Assembly (NCBI RefSeq): GCF_027568575.1
Contig: NZ_JANUVP010000010.1
DNA: 64,000 nucleotides
Direction: 5' to 3' (one strand)
Source of the DNA: Caldifermentibacillus hisashii
Lineage (GTDB): Bacteria > Bacillota > Bacilli > Bacillales > Caldibacillaceae
The notes under the pieces were generated by a model. That model was not told the DNA's origin, did not search any database, and worked only from the letters and a program-made list of their open reading frames with translations. Positions 34,398 to 44,538 of the stretch are shown here, in pieces. Each line of letters starts with the position of its first letter. Positions within the stretch are counted from its first letter, which is position 1. The translations under genes were made by a program, and so were the position numbers.

Positions 34398-34493
34398 CTT
34401 GCTGTCTGTATAATAGCCTATTTGCAAGTTGCTCTGAATTTTCTAGTTATTATATTGTATTTATAAGCTAAGCAAAGGTCGCTTTTGAAATAA

Positions 34494-34527
34494 AAGGTTG
34501 TCTCATATGAGGCAGCCTTTTTTATTT
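34494..34527 (+). terminator. Terminator after yabR
   Basis: AGGTTGTCTC-ATAT-GAGGCAGCCT stem with G-T pairs and TTTTTTA tail. Confidence 0.8.
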
Positions 34528-34570
34528 TGTCAGTAAAAATAATGTTGCACAGCCTCTAGTCAAGTTTCAT

Positions 34571-34599
34571 TGTCCAGTTTTACAAGGAAAACTAGGACA
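34571..34599. repeat. Hairpin between yabR and spoIIE
   Basis: TGTCCAGTTTT and AAAACTAGGACA pair with one bulged base around ACAAGG. No T tail; purpose unknown. Confidence 0.5.
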
Positions 34600-34638
34600 G
34601 CAAAACATTCTCTTTTTAAAAAAGTAGAAAAATATAAA

Positions 34639-34842
34639 TGTCGAAAAATGAACAGTGTGGAGAATGTCGAACTGTTTATAACTGATGAGGGTAAAGAACT
34701 ATTGCTTCATTTTTATGAAAGGGAAGAAAAATAAGCTGACGAAATTTGTTTGCTTATCTATGATTGGGTAGACAATTGTCGAAATATTTTTATATTTACT
34801 CTTTCTTTTTTGACAAAATTTTATCTTGCCATCGTCTATAAT
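34639..34842 (+). promoter_or_regulatory. Spo0A-controlled promoter of spoIIE
   Basis: Three exact TGTCGAA Spo0A boxes at 34639-34645, 34665-34671 and 34777-34783. The promoter is TTGACA (34810-34815), a 21-bp spacer, TATAAT (34837-34842). The overlong spacer is the known hallmark of the B. subtilis spoIIE promoter, which needs Spo0A-P to be used by sigma-A polymerase. Confidence 0.85.
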
Positions 34843-34871
34843 AATCAAAAAATGAGCTAGGGGTGTTTGTG

Positions 34872-37343
34872 ATGGGAAAAATTCAAGGTAGTTTTGTTGA
34901 GCCCATTCAGGAAAGAAAGATGGTGGATGCAAAGTTTTTCTTTTATAGTTTACTAGAATCAATGAAAAATCATTTGGAGACATTATTTATAAAACGGGGA
35001 CTTCTCCTCTTTATTTTCGGTTTTATGCTTGGACGAGCTTTTATTTTGTCTGTATTATCACCGTTTAGTTTGCCTTTTTTTGCAGCTGCTTATTTTATCC
35101 GAAAAGATAAATCACCACAAATATTTATAGGAATTGTGGCCGGTGCCTTAACCATATCATTGGGCAATGCGGTTTACGCTTTTATGATTATAAGTTTATT
35201 TCTTGTCGGTCATAAATTGGTGAACCGGTTTGTTCGAAATCAGACAACGTTAATCCCGATCTTAGTGTTTTTGTCCATATTAATCGGCAGGCTATCATGG
35301 CATTATGTTGAAACACAGGATATCACCATTTACCATGCATTAATGACGACTGTTGAAGCAGGTCTTGCTTTTGTTTTAACATTGATATTTTTGCAAAGTA
35401 TTCCGCTATTATCCTTATCGAAAAGAAGACAAGCGCTAAAAACGGAAGAACTGGTTTGTTTAATTATTTTAATCGCCTCAATGATGACAGGAGCAATGGG
35501 GTGGATGATTGAAGGTATCGCCGTATCTCATATTTTGGCTCGTTATCTTGTTTTAATTTTTGCTTTTACAGCAGGTGCAACTGTCGGTTCCACAGTCGGT
35601 GTTGTCACCGGTTTGATTTTTGGACTTGCTGATATCAACAGCTTTCCTGAAATGAGTTTATTAGCCTTTGCCGGTTTGTTGGGTGGTTTGTTAAAAGATG
35701 GGAAAAAGATTGGCGCCGGCTTTGGCCTGGTTGTTTCCACTTTATTGTTGGGACTGTATGGAAATGGAACAACCTCCATTTTGACCAGCTTGTATGAGTC
35801 GTTTTTTGCATTAATTCTATTTATGTTAACACCGGTATTTTATACGAATAAAATTGCCAAGCATATACCGGGGACAACTGAGTACTCGGCCGAACAACAA
35901 GCATATATCCGGAAGATAAGGGACGCAACAGCCAGGAGAGTGGAACAATTTTCTTCCATCTTCCAAGCACTGGCCATGAGCTTTCGAAAGCAGGAAAATC
36001 ATGAACGATCCGATCCGGAGGCAGAAATAGATTATTTCTTTGCCAATGTTACAGCGAAAACTTGCCAAACTTGTTTTAAGAAGGAAAAGTGCTGGGCGCT
36101 TAACAACTACAATAAAACATATGATGCAATGAAGGGAATTATGCTGGAATTGGAGGAAGAAAATGCGCTATCCAAACGAACGATTCGGAATTTGGAACAT
36201 ATCTGCACAAGGAGCGGAAAGGTAATCGATACGATCCAAAATGAGTTACATTATCATCATGCGAATAAAAAATTAAAACAGCAAATTAGTGAAAGCCGGA
36301 AATTAGTGGCTGAACAGTTATATGGCGTCTCGAAAGTTATGGCCAGTTTTGCCAATGAGATTCAAAGGGAAAGGGAAAACCTGGAAAAGCAGGAGGATCA
36401 GTTATTCGATGCGCTACAATCATTTGGAATCGAAGTGGATCATATTGAAATTTACAGTCTGGAACAAGGAAATGTTGATATTGATATAACCATTCCATAT
36501 TGCGGCGGAATGGGCCAATGTGAAAAATTAATAGCCCCGCTTTTGTCCGATATTTTACATGAGCAAGTTACCGTATATAAAGAAGAATGTGCAAGCCATG
36601 AGCATGATTATTGTTATGCAACTTTCCGTTCCGCCAAGCGTTTTGTGGTTGATACGGGCGTGGCTTTTGCTGCGAAAAACGGCGGTTTCGTTTCCGGTGA
36701 CAGTTATACTATGATTGAAATTGGTGCAGGGAAATACGCATTAGCCATTAGTGATGGCATGGGCAACGGGGAACGTGCTTATTTAGAAAGTAAGGAAACT
36801 TTAAATTTATTGAAAAAAATTCTTCAGTCAGGTATTGATGAGGAGGTGGCCATTAAATCAATCAATTCCATTCTTTCTTTACGCACAACTGATGAGGTTT
36901 ATGCAACACTGGATTTAGCGATAGTAGATTTGCAGGATGCCAAGTCTAAATTCATTAAAGTTGGTTCGACCCCGAGTTTTATTAAGCGGGGTGATCAGGT
37001 CATAAAAGTTCAAGCAAGCAACTTACCGATAGGAATCATTCAAGAATTTGAAGTCGACGTTGTTAGCGAACAATTAAAAGCAGGCGATTTGCTGATTATG
37101 ATGAGCGACGGGATTTTTGAGGGGCCAAGGCATATCGAAAATATCGATCTATGGTTAAAACGAAAAATACTAGAATTACAAACAGATGATCCGCAAGCGG
37201 TAGCTGACATTATAATGGAAGAAGTAATTCGCTCCAGTGATGGGTATATAGATGATGATATGACTGTTTTGGTTGCAAAAATAAAGCATAACAATCCGAA
37301 ATGGAAGCCTATACCTGCCATTTCATTAAGGAAAGGAGCATAA
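34872..37343 (+). CDS. spoIIE: Stage II sporulation protein E (PP2C-type serine phosphatase)
   Basis: Dephosphorylates SpoIIAA and so releases sigma-F in the forespore; it also helps polar septum formation with FtsZ. The 823-residue protein has about ten membrane segments in its first ~320 residues, a central regulatory/FtsZ-binding region (about 320-590) with a cysteine cluster CQTCFKKEKCW, and a C-terminal PP2C phosphatase domain with the metal-binding aspartates in ISDGMGNGERA and MMSDGIFEG and DDDMTVL. Of several in-frame starts, the ATG at 34872 is best spaced (6 nt) from AGGGGTG. Confidence 0.97.
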   Translation: MGKIQGSFVEPIQERKMVDAKFFFYSLLESMKNHLETLFIKRGLLLFIFGFMLGRAFILSVLSPFSLPFFAAAYFIRKDKSPQIFIGIVAGALTISLGNAVYAFMIISLFLVGHKLVNRFVRNQTTLIPILVFLSILIGRLSWHYVETQDITIYHALMTTVEAGLAFVLTLIFLQSIPLLSLSKRRQALKTEELVCLIILIASMMTGAMGWMIEGIAVSHILARYLVLIFAFTAGATVGSTVGVVTGLIFGLADINSFPEMSLLAFAGLLGGLLKDGKKIGAGFGLVVSTLLLGLYGNGTTSILTSLYESFFALILFMLTPVFYTNKIAKHIPGTTEYSAEQQAYIRKIRDATARRVEQFSSIFQALAMSFRKQENHERSDPEAEIDYFFANVTAKTCQTCFKKEKCWALNNYNKTYDAMKGIMLELEEENALSKRTIRNLEHICTRSGKVIDTIQNELHYHHANKKLKQQISESRKLVAEQLYGVSKVMASFANEIQRERENLEKQEDQLFDALQSFGIEVDHIEIYSLEQGNVDIDITIPYCGGMGQCEKLIAPLLSDILHEQVTVYKEECASHEHDYCYATFRSAKRFVVDTGVAFAAKNGGFVSGDSYTMIEIGAGKYALAISDGMGNGERAYLESKETLNLLKKILQSGIDEEVAIKSINSILSLRTTDEVYATLDLAIVDLQDAKSKFIKVGSTPSFIKRGDQVIKVQASNLPIGIIQEFEVDVVSEQLKAGDLLIMMSDGIFEGPRHIENIDLWLKRKILELQTDDPQAVADIIMEEVIRSSDGYIDDDMTVLVAKIKHNNPKWKPIPAISLRKGA

Positions 37344-37599
37344 AAATAGTGTCTATACGTATGAGGTCGGAAAGGAGGGAAAAATTCAAGGAAGGGCTAT
37401 CCGGGGCCGTCCCTTTTCATATATACTTTTTAAGATAGCCATTTAAGCAAGCCAATCTGTTTTCGACTGATCGGACTCAGATTGTACGAGGCTAAACCTG
37501 TTATCTACGGTTTTCATTAAATGATATTTTTATATAGACAATGTATATATCCTCTCCAATCAGGCAAAGATGGTAAAAAGTAATTTGGAGGGGATTTGA
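37344..37599. other. Intergenic region between spoIIE and yabS
   Basis: A short GC-rich stem (AAGGG...CCCTT near 37392-37417, followed by TTCATATATA) may end spoIIE. No tRNA-like sequence is present. Confidence 0.4.
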
Positions 37600-38337
37600 A
37601 TGAAAACGGGGACAATTAAACAAATTTTGTTAATCACTGACGGTTGTTCAAATCATGGTGAAGATCCGGTGGCAATGGCTGCCCTGGCAAGAGAGTTCGG
37701 AATTACTGTTAACGTCATTGGTGTCATGGAAAATGATATTATAGATGAACAAGGGGTTCGTGAAATTGAAGGGATTGCCCGGCAAGGTGGCGGGGTCAGC
37801 CAAATTGTTTATTCTCAAGTACTATCACAAACCGTTCAAATGGTTACTAGGAAAGCGATGACCCAAACATTACAAGGAGTTGTCAATCAAGAATTAAGAC
37901 AAATTTTAGGAAATCAAGCCAGCTTAGAAAATCTGCCGCCGGAAAAACGCGGAGAAGTTCTTGAAGTAGTAGATGAACTAAACGAAACAGTTGATTTGGA
38001 AGTACTCATTCTTGTTGATACAAGTGCCAGCATGAAACATAAATTACCGACTGTAAAAGAAGCATTGCTCGATTTATCTTTAAGTTTAAATGCTCGAATG
38101 GGAAATAACCAATTTTCACTCTTTATATTTCCCGGGAAAGGAAATGAAGTGGAAAAACTACTGGACTGGACACCGAAATTAGAATCTTTAACGACTGTTT
38201 TCGCAAAGTTAAATCCGAGTGGCATGACACCAACCGGGCCGGCATTAAAAGAAGCGATCACATATTTTAAGGAAAAACATTCGGTAAGGGGATACCTGTC
38301 ACGTCATGATGATGAATTCTATGAAGAGTCCATTTAA
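37600..38337 (+). CDS. yabS: VWA-domain protein YabS
   Basis: A 245-residue protein of the von Willebrand factor A type, sporulation-induced in B. subtilis and of unknown function. An N-terminal segment resembles the second half of a VWA fold (ILLITDGCSNHGEDP), and a C-terminal VWA domain carries the MIDAS-like D-T-S-A-S in LILVDTSASMKHKL with the later threonine in GMTPTGPAL. No signal peptide. GGAGGGG precedes the ATG. Its end overlaps the yabT start by about 30 nt. Confidence 0.9.
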   Translation: MKTGTIKQILLITDGCSNHGEDPVAMAALAREFGITVNVIGVMENDIIDEQGVREIEGIARQGGGVSQIVYSQVLSQTVQMVTRKAMTQTLQGVVNQELRQILGNQASLENLPPEKRGEVLEVVDELNETVDLEVLILVDTSASMKHKLPTVKEALLDLSLSLNARMGNNQFSLFIFPGKGNEVEKLLDWTPKLESLTTVFAKLNPSGMTPTGPALKEAITYFKEKHSVRGYLSRHDDEFYEESI

Positions 38338-39289
38338 TTTTGCATCCGGAACAATTATTCAAGGGAAATGGCATCACAATCGCTATACAATTATTAGGGA
38401 GCTGGGTCGAGGCGCAAACGGAATTGTATATTTAGCTGATTGGAACGGAAAAAAAGTGGCCATAAAAGTCAGTGATAACCATGTGACCATTACTTCTGAA
38501 GTCAATGTTCTGAAATCTTTTACCAAGGCCCAGGGGGTTTCCCTCGGGCCTTCTTTATTCGATGTGGATGATTGGATTCATAATGGCTCGCAAATATCCT
38601 TTTATGTTATGGAGTATATTGCCGGAACAGATTTATTAACATTCATTAAGCAAAATGGTACAACGTGGTTGCCGGTTTTAATATCGCAACTACTGACCGA
38701 CCTTGACTACCTGCATAAAAACGGTTGGGTTTTTGGAGATTTAAAACCGGAAAATTTACTTGTTACAAAATCACCGGTTAAAATTCGTTGTATTGATGTT
38801 GGCGGAACAACGATGCAAGGGAGAGCAATTAAAGAGTTTACCGAGTTTTTTGACCGGGGCTATTGGGGACTTGGCTCGCGGCGTGCAGAACCTTCTTATG
38901 ATCTTTTTGCAGTTGCCATGATTGTCATCAACCTGTTTTATCCAAAACGGTTTCAAAAACATGGTGTTGGTATTGAACAGTTGAAAAAGGCCATTCAGGA
39001 TGTGAAAGAGTTAAGACAATATCGTCCAATATTATTGAAAGCATTGGCCGGAAAATATAGTAGTGCCACAGAGATGAAAAAAGAATTGTTAAAATTAATT
39101 CATTTTCCATCTGCACATCATCAGACAACACCGAAGTATCAAACAAACAAAAATCAAAGAGCGCAGACCAATAATACTAGAACGAGACGTAAGAAACAAA
39201 AGAATAAACATGGTATATTGGAAACAATCCTAATTGTGGCAATTGTGTGTATTATATACGCGGTTTATATTTTTGAACAAATCATGTAA
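38306..39289 (+). CDS. yabT: Membrane-bound serine/threonine kinase YabT
   Basis: A 327-residue Hanks-type kinase active in sporulation; the B. subtilis enzyme is stimulated by DNA and phosphorylates RecA and AbrB. Visible are the glycine-rich loop GRGANGIVYLA (about residue 35), the lysine in VAIKV, the catalytic GDLKPENLL, and DVGG in place of DFG. A strongly basic stretch (TRTRRKKQKNKH), likely the DNA-binding element, precedes one C-terminal membrane segment (about 307-325). There is no extracellular domain. Three ATGs in a row at 38306-38314 make the exact start uncertain. Confidence 0.93.
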   Translation: MMMNSMKSPFNFASGTIIQGKWHHNRYTIIRELGRGANGIVYLADWNGKKVAIKVSDNHVTITSEVNVLKSFTKAQGVSLGPSLFDVDDWIHNGSQISFYVMEYIAGTDLLTFIKQNGTTWLPVLISQLLTDLDYLHKNGWVFGDLKPENLLVTKSPVKIRCIDVGGTTMQGRAIKEFTEFFDRGYWGLGSRRAEPSYDLFAVAMIVINLFYPKRFQKHGVGIEQLKKAIQDVKELRQYRPILLKALAGKYSSATEMKKELLKLIHFPSAHHQTTPKYQTNKNQRAQTNNTRTRRKKQKNKHGILETILIVAIVCIIYAVYIFEQIM

Positions 39290-39379
39290 GTATATTGCCA
39301 AGAAAAAATGTTTTAAAAAATAAATTCAATAAGGTAAAATATAAAATAAGCGTGCCACAGAAAGAGGATTGTCAAGGAA

Positions 39380-40798
39380 ATGAATGATTTTGATGCGAAA
39401 GTAAAAAAATTTATCATAAAACATCAATTAATTCCGGATGAATCCCATATATTAATTGGGGTTTCGGGGGGACCGGATTCCTTGGCTCTTTTGCATTTTC
39501 TGAAAAGGATTCAAGAGGAAATGCAGCTGAAACTCACTGTTGCTCATGTTGATCATATGTTTCGGGGAGAAGAGTCCTATGAAGACATGAAGTATGTAGA
39601 AAAGATTTGTCGCGAATGGAATATCCCGTTTCAAGGGGAGCGCATAAATGTCCCAAAAGAAATTAAGAAAAGAAAGTCTGCAAGTTCAGAAGCGGTCGCC
39701 AGAGAACTGCGTTATACATATTTTGCATCAATAATGGAAAAATATCATATTCCGATTTTGGCACTTGCCCATCATGGTGATGACCAAATTGAAACCATCT
39801 TAATGCGGTTAACAAGAGGAACTACATCAAAGGCGGCAGGTATACAAGTAAAACGTCCTTTTGCCGATGGAGTAGTCATTCGACCTTTTCTATGTGTAAC
39901 AAAAAATGAAATAGAAAAATATCTGGAGCATTATCGACTACAACCCGTTTATGATCCGACGAACAAATCAGATATTTATACACGAAATCGTTATCGAAAA
40001 TATATTTTGCCATTTTTAAAAAAAGAAAACCCTAATGTCCATGTGCATTTTCAACGATTTAGTGAACAATTAATGGAAGATGAAAAATATTTAATGGAGC
40101 TAACAAAGGAAACATATAATAAAATTGTTATTGAGGAAAAAGTTGGACTTACATTATCGATAAAATTGGGTGTTTTTCTAGAAAGTCCTTTGCCTTTACA
40201 AAGGAGATGTATTCATCTAATATTAAACTATCTCTATCAAAATCGGCTGCCTGAAAACCTATCGGCTAACCATATAGATGCCATAATCGAGTTAATAAAA
40301 AGTCCGAATCCATCCGGTGAATTGCATCTGCCGGATAAACTTAAAGTTTATCGGTCCTATGAAAAATGTATTTTCACGCTTTCCTTAGAAAAAATTGAAC
40401 CATATATATATACTTGGCAGGAAGGTGAAACAATCACTTTCCCTAATGGATCTCAGTTGAAAATGTTTGTTGCAGATGATGAAGTAAGGGTTGGAAATGA
40501 ATATTTTATATTAGATGATAACACAACTTTCCCTTTATATGTACGGTCAAGGAAAAACGGTGATCGAATTCGTCTCAAAGGAATGAAAGGATCGAAAAAA
40601 ATCAAATCACTATTTATCGATAATAAAATTCCGATTCCGGACAGGGATACATGGCCGATTGTCACCGATCGACAAGGCGAAATATTATGGGTACCGTTAT
40701 TGAAAAAATCCAAGTACGAATCATCTCGAATGATTAAGGGGAAAACATTGATATTACAATACATAAAACAGTCAGACTTCTGGGAGGAGCAAGGTTAA
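39380..40798 (+). CDS. tilS: tRNA(Ile)-lysidine synthetase
   Basis: Changes C34 of tRNA-Ile(CAU) to lysidine so that it reads AUA codons. The 472-residue protein has the N-type ATP pyrophosphatase loop GVSGGPDSLAL near residue 25, AHVDHMFRGEES, a catalytic-core region AHHGDDQIETILMRL and the C-terminal TilS domain (RSRKNGDRIRLKGMKGSKKI). The stop overlaps the hpt start by one base (TAATG). tilS and hpt are essential neighbours in B. subtilis. Confidence 0.96.
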   Translation: MNDFDAKVKKFIIKHQLIPDESHILIGVSGGPDSLALLHFLKRIQEEMQLKLTVAHVDHMFRGEESYEDMKYVEKICREWNIPFQGERINVPKEIKKRKSASSEAVARELRYTYFASIMEKYHIPILALAHHGDDQIETILMRLTRGTTSKAAGIQVKRPFADGVVIRPFLCVTKNEIEKYLEHYRLQPVYDPTNKSDIYTRNRYRKYILPFLKKENPNVHVHFQRFSEQLMEDEKYLMELTKETYNKIVIEEKVGLTLSIKLGVFLESPLPLQRRCIHLILNYLYQNRLPENLSANHIDAIIELIKSPNPSGELHLPDKLKVYRSYEKCIFTLSLEKIEPYIYTWQEGETITFPNGSQLKMFVADDEVRVGNEYFILDDNTTFPLYVRSRKNGDRIRLKGMKGSKKIKSLFIDNKIPIPDRDTWPIVTDRQGEILWVPLLKKSKYESSRMIKGKTLILQYIKQSDFWEEQG

Positions 40799-41343
40799 TG
40801 AATCAAGATATTGAAAGAGTGTTAATTGGAGAAGCAGAGATTCAGTCCAAGATCCGTGAGATCGCAGCCATTCTTACCGAAGAATATAAAGATCGTTTCC
40901 CGTTAGTAGTCGGTGTATTAAAGGGTGCATTGCCGTTTATGGCCGATTTAATAAAAAATATGGATACATACTTGGAAATTGATTTTATGGATGTATCAAG
41001 CTACCACGGGGGAACGGTTTCCAGTGGAGAAGTAAAGATTCTTAAGGATTTAGATACTTCCGTTGAAGGTCGGGATATATTGATTGTTGAAGATATCATT
41101 GACAGTGGGTTAACATTAAAGTACTTAGTTGACCTATTTCATTATCGGAAGGCAAATTCTATTAAAATTGTCACGCTTCTTGATAAACCAGAAGGAAGGA
41201 AAGTTGATCTAAAGGCAGATTTATCCGGATTTATCATCCCAAATGAATTTGTTGTCGGCTTTGGACTCGATTATGAGGAAAAGTATAGAAATCTCCCGTA
41301 TATCGGGGTATTAAAACCAGAAGTATATAGTAAGGAGGACTAA
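40798..41343 (+). CDS. hpt: Hypoxanthine(-guanine) phosphoribosyltransferase
   Basis: Salvages hypoxanthine and guanine with PRPP. The 181-residue protein shows the PRPP loop IVEDIIDSGLT, the SSYHGGT loop region and the late GFGLDYEEKYRNLPYIGVL motif. GGGAGGAG lies in the end of tilS. In B. subtilis TilS and HprT act together on the ftsH gene just downstream; the same order is kept here. Confidence 0.97.
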   Translation: MNQDIERVLIGEAEIQSKIREIAAILTEEYKDRFPLVVGVLKGALPFMADLIKNMDTYLEIDFMDVSSYHGGTVSSGEVKILKDLDTSVEGRDILIVEDIIDSGLTLKYLVDLFHYRKANSIKIVTLLDKPEGRKVDLKADLSGFIIPNEFVVGFGLDYEEKYRNLPYIGVLKPEVYSKED

Positions 41344-41443
41344 AGGAGATTTCGTTTAAAAGAGTGATTTAATTAAAGTTTTTTTAAAAAAATGGTATGG
41401 TTTACAATATATAGAGTAAGATCCAAAAAGAAAGCAGAATGCC

Positions 41444-41473
41444 TTGTCATGCATTCATTTACTATGATACTAT
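41444..41473 (+). promoter_or_regulatory. Candidate promoter of ftsH
   Basis: TTGTCA, 18-bp spacer, TACTAT, about 36 nt before the start codon. The hexamers are only partly consensus. Confidence 0.4.
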
Positions 41474-41509
41474 GTAATAAGTTTGTTTCCCTTTGAGAGG
41501 AGGTCAAGG

Positions 41510-43471
41510 ATGAATCGGATATTTAGAAATACTGTTTTTTACTTGCTTGTATTGTTAGTTTTAATCGGAGTAATTAGCATATTCACAGGCGGGCAAGAAA
41601 CAAATGAAAAAATGACATATAATGAGTTCATCACACATCTTGAAAAAGGTGATGTGGAGAAATTTACTGCACAACCTGAAAGACAGGTTTACTTGATTAC
41701 TGGTAAATTGAAAAACGCTGAAAATAATCAAGGCTTTACTGTAAATGTTTGGAACAGTCCAACAACATTAGAAAGAATTGAAAGTGCAGCAAACCAAACA
41801 AATACTAACTTTGAATTTGCAATGGCGAAAGAGACGAGCGGATGGGTTCAATTATTGACCTCAATGATTCCGTTCATTATTTTAATTTTCTTCATTTTCT
41901 TCTTGTTAAATCAATCCCAAGGCGGCGGCGGTCGTGTCATGAACTTTGGGAAAAGCAAGGCGAAATTATATAATGATGAAAAGAAGAAAGTCCGTTTTAA
42001 AGATGTAGCCGGTGCTGATGAGGAAAAACAAGAGCTGGTTGAAGTCGTTGAATTCCTAAAAGATCCACGGAAATTCTCAGAACTAGGTGCAAGAATTCCA
42101 AAAGGCGTATTGCTCGTTGGTCCTCCGGGAACAGGTAAAACACTTTTAGCCCGTGCTGTAGCAGGAGAGGCCGGGGTCCCGTTCTTCTCAATCAGTGGTT
42201 CGGACTTTGTTGAAATGTTTGTCGGCGTCGGTGCTTCCCGTGTGCGTGACTTATTTGAAAATGCGAAGAAAAATGCACCATGTATCATTTTTATCGACGA
42301 AATTGATGCGGTCGGTCGACAACGTGGCGCAGGACTTGGCGGCGGTCACGATGAACGTGAACAAACCTTGAACCAATTGCTGGTAGAAATGGATGGATTC
42401 AGTGCGAATGAAGGGATTATCATTATTGCTGCTACGAATAGACCGGATATTTTAGACCCTGCATTATTGCGTCCTGGTCGATTTGACAGACAAATAACCG
42501 TTGACCGTCCGGATGTAAAAGGGCGTGAAGCAGTACTGCGTGTACATGCCAGAAATAAACCGCTTGATGCATCTGTAGATTTAAAAACAATCGCAATGCG
42601 TACACCGGGTTTTTCCGGAGCGGATTTGGAAAACTTATTGAATGAAGCTGCACTAGTAGCGGCAAGAGCAAATAAAAAGAAAATTGATATGAATGATATC
42701 GATGAGGCAACTGACCGAGTAATTGCAGGTCCGGCGAAGAAATCTCGTGTCATCTCTGAAAAAGAACGGAATATTGTCGCATACCATGAAAGTGGTCATA
42801 CCGTTATCGGACTTGTTCTGGATGAAGCAGACATGGTTCATAAAGTAACGATTGTTCCGCGTGGGCAAGCAGGTGGTTATGCTGTTATGTTACCGAAAGA
42901 AGATCGCTATTTTATGACAACACCGGAATTGAAAGATAAGATTACCGGTCTTTTAGGTGGTCGTGTAGCAGAAGAAATTATATTTGGTGAAGTAAGTACA
43001 GGTGCTTCCAACGACTTTCAACGCGCCACAGAGATTGCTCGTCGAATGGTAACGGAATTTGGAATGAGTGAAAAATTAGGACCATTGCAATTCGGTCAAA
43101 CGCACGGTCAAGTCTTTTTAGGAAGAGATATTAATAACGATCCAAACTATTCTGATAAAATTGCTTATGAAATAGATACAGAAATCCAAAGAATTATCAA
43201 AGAATGTTATGAAAAGGCAAGACAGATCTTAACAGAAAAGAGAGATAAATTAGAAGTTATTGCACAAGCACTCCTAAAAGTTGAAACACTTGATGCCAAG
43301 CAAATTCGCCATTTATATGACCATGGTCGCCTTCCGGATGAAGAAGAAGGAAAAACGGAAGAAGTCGTTAAGCCATGGGAAATAAAAAACAATGAAAAGT
43401 CTGATGTAAAAATTAATATTTCACCAAAAGAAAGTCCGATCCAAGCGGATGAAGAGCAAAAACCAGAATAA
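41510..43471 (+). CDS. ftsH: ATP-dependent zinc metalloprotease FtsH
   Basis: A membrane-anchored AAA+ protease that degrades misfolded membrane and regulatory proteins. The 653-residue protein has membrane segments at about 6-26 and 112-132 with an external domain between. The AAA module has Walker A GPPGTGKT, Walker B IFIDEIDAVG and the second region of homology; the zinc site is HESGH, with the third ligand in the later ATEIARRMV region. AGGAGG selects the ATG at 41510 over an earlier TTG in frame. Terminator follows. Confidence 0.97.
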   Translation: MNRIFRNTVFYLLVLLVLIGVISIFTGGQETNEKMTYNEFITHLEKGDVEKFTAQPERQVYLITGKLKNAENNQGFTVNVWNSPTTLERIESAANQTNTNFEFAMAKETSGWVQLLTSMIPFIILIFFIFFLLNQSQGGGGRVMNFGKSKAKLYNDEKKKVRFKDVAGADEEKQELVEVVEFLKDPRKFSELGARIPKGVLLVGPPGTGKTLLARAVAGEAGVPFFSISGSDFVEMFVGVGASRVRDLFENAKKNAPCIIFIDEIDAVGRQRGAGLGGGHDEREQTLNQLLVEMDGFSANEGIIIIAATNRPDILDPALLRPGRFDRQITVDRPDVKGREAVLRVHARNKPLDASVDLKTIAMRTPGFSGADLENLLNEAALVAARANKKKIDMNDIDEATDRVIAGPAKKSRVISEKERNIVAYHESGHTVIGLVLDEADMVHKVTIVPRGQAGGYAVMLPKEDRYFMTTPELKDKITGLLGGRVAEEIIFGEVSTGASNDFQRATEIARRMVTEFGMSEKLGPLQFGQTHGQVFLGRDINNDPNYSDKIAYEIDTEIQRIIKECYEKARQILTEKRDKLEVIAQALLKVETLDAKQIRHLYDHGRLPDEEEGKTEEVVKPWEIKNNEKSDVKINISPKESPIQADEEQKPE

Positions 43472-43477
43472 TATTGA

Positions 43478-43514
43478 AAAAATAAGCTGCCCTAGCCGTC
43501 AGCTTATTTTTTTT
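43478..43514 (+). terminator. Terminator after ftsH
   Basis: AAATAAGCTG pairs with CAGCTTATTT around a 10-nt loop; eight T residues. Confidence 0.85.
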
Positions 43515-43726
43515 ACAGAATGAGAAAGTGTTTTGGCCAAAAACTTAGATAAGTTTTGCTGCCTGGTTCCGGGACCTTGCAGTTTTCTTACCGGGAATAG
43601 ACTTTAAAACGTTTTTCTTTAAGTAGATTTTATGGTAATATTTCTTTGATTATCGTGAATTGTTTATCCCCTCTCTTACTGGGATTTATACAAACTCATT
43701 CTAATACATAAAAAGTTGGTGAAAAT

Positions 43727-44491
43727 ATGATTTTAGTTCTTGATGTGGGGAATACAAATATCGTATTGGGTGTGTATGAAAAAGATGAATTGAAACATTA
43801 TTGGCGAATTGCAACGAACAGGAATAGTACGGAGGATGAATATGGTCTATTGATAAAATCATTATTTGAGCATGAAGGTACATCCTGTCAAGATATTAAA
43901 GGGATTATTATTTCATCTGTTGTTCCGCCAATTATGAATGCTTTAGAAAGAATGTGCACAAAATACTTTGGAATAGAGCCGTTAATTGTTGGACCGGGAA
44001 TCAAAACCGGATTAAATATAAAATACGAAAACCCAAAAGAAGTGGGGGCCGATCGGATTGTTAATGCTGTAGCAGCCATTCATGCATACGGAAGTCCATT
44101 AATTATTATCGACTTCGGTACAGCAACAACCTATTGTTTTATTGATGAACAGGGACGATATATGGGTGGTGCCATTGCTCCGGGTATTAACATTTCGACA
44201 GAGGCACTGTATACAAAGGCGGCAAAATTACCAAGAATTGAAATTGTCCCCCCAAGTAATATTGTAGGGAAAAATACGATTGAAGCGATGCAGTCCGGAA
44301 TTATTTACGGCTATGTCGGACAGGTTGAGGGGATTGTCTCGCGTATGAAAGCGCAGGCGAAAAAGCAGCCGAAAGTCATTGCCACAGGCGGTTTAGCCAA
44401 TTTAATTGCACAGGAAGCAAAAATTATTGATATCGTTGACCCTTTACTAACGTTAAAAGGCTTGCATTTGATCTATAAACGAAATATGTGA
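43727..44491 (+). CDS. coaX: Type III pantothenate kinase
   Basis: First step of coenzyme A synthesis from pantothenate. The 254-residue acetate-kinase-fold enzyme has LDVGNTNIVLGVY with the catalytic aspartate, a GPGIKTG loop, GADRIVNAVAA, and DFGTATT. It lies between ftsH and hslO, as yacB/coaX does in B. subtilis. TTGGTGA is a moderate ribosome-binding site. Confidence 0.96.
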   Translation: MILVLDVGNTNIVLGVYEKDELKHYWRIATNRNSTEDEYGLLIKSLFEHEGTSCQDIKGIIISSVVPPIMNALERMCTKYFGIEPLIVGPGIKTGLNIKYENPKEVGADRIVNAVAAIHAYGSPLIIIDFGTATTYCFIDEQGRYMGGAIAPGINISTEALYTKAAKLPRIEIVPPSNIVGKNTIEAMQSGIIYGYVGQVEGIVSRMKAQAKKQPKVIATGGLANLIAQEAKIIDIVDPLLTLKGLHLIYKRNM

Positions 44492-44538
44492 ACCGTTTAT
44501 TTTGCACATCCGAATGACAATATGGAAGGAGAACACCA

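Noticed and set aside
34398..34860. Possible tRNA genes near spoIIE, as in B. subtilis
   Set aside because: Neither side of spoIIE shows a GTTC-type T-arm or CCA-proximal stem; nothing folds as a cloverleaf by eye.
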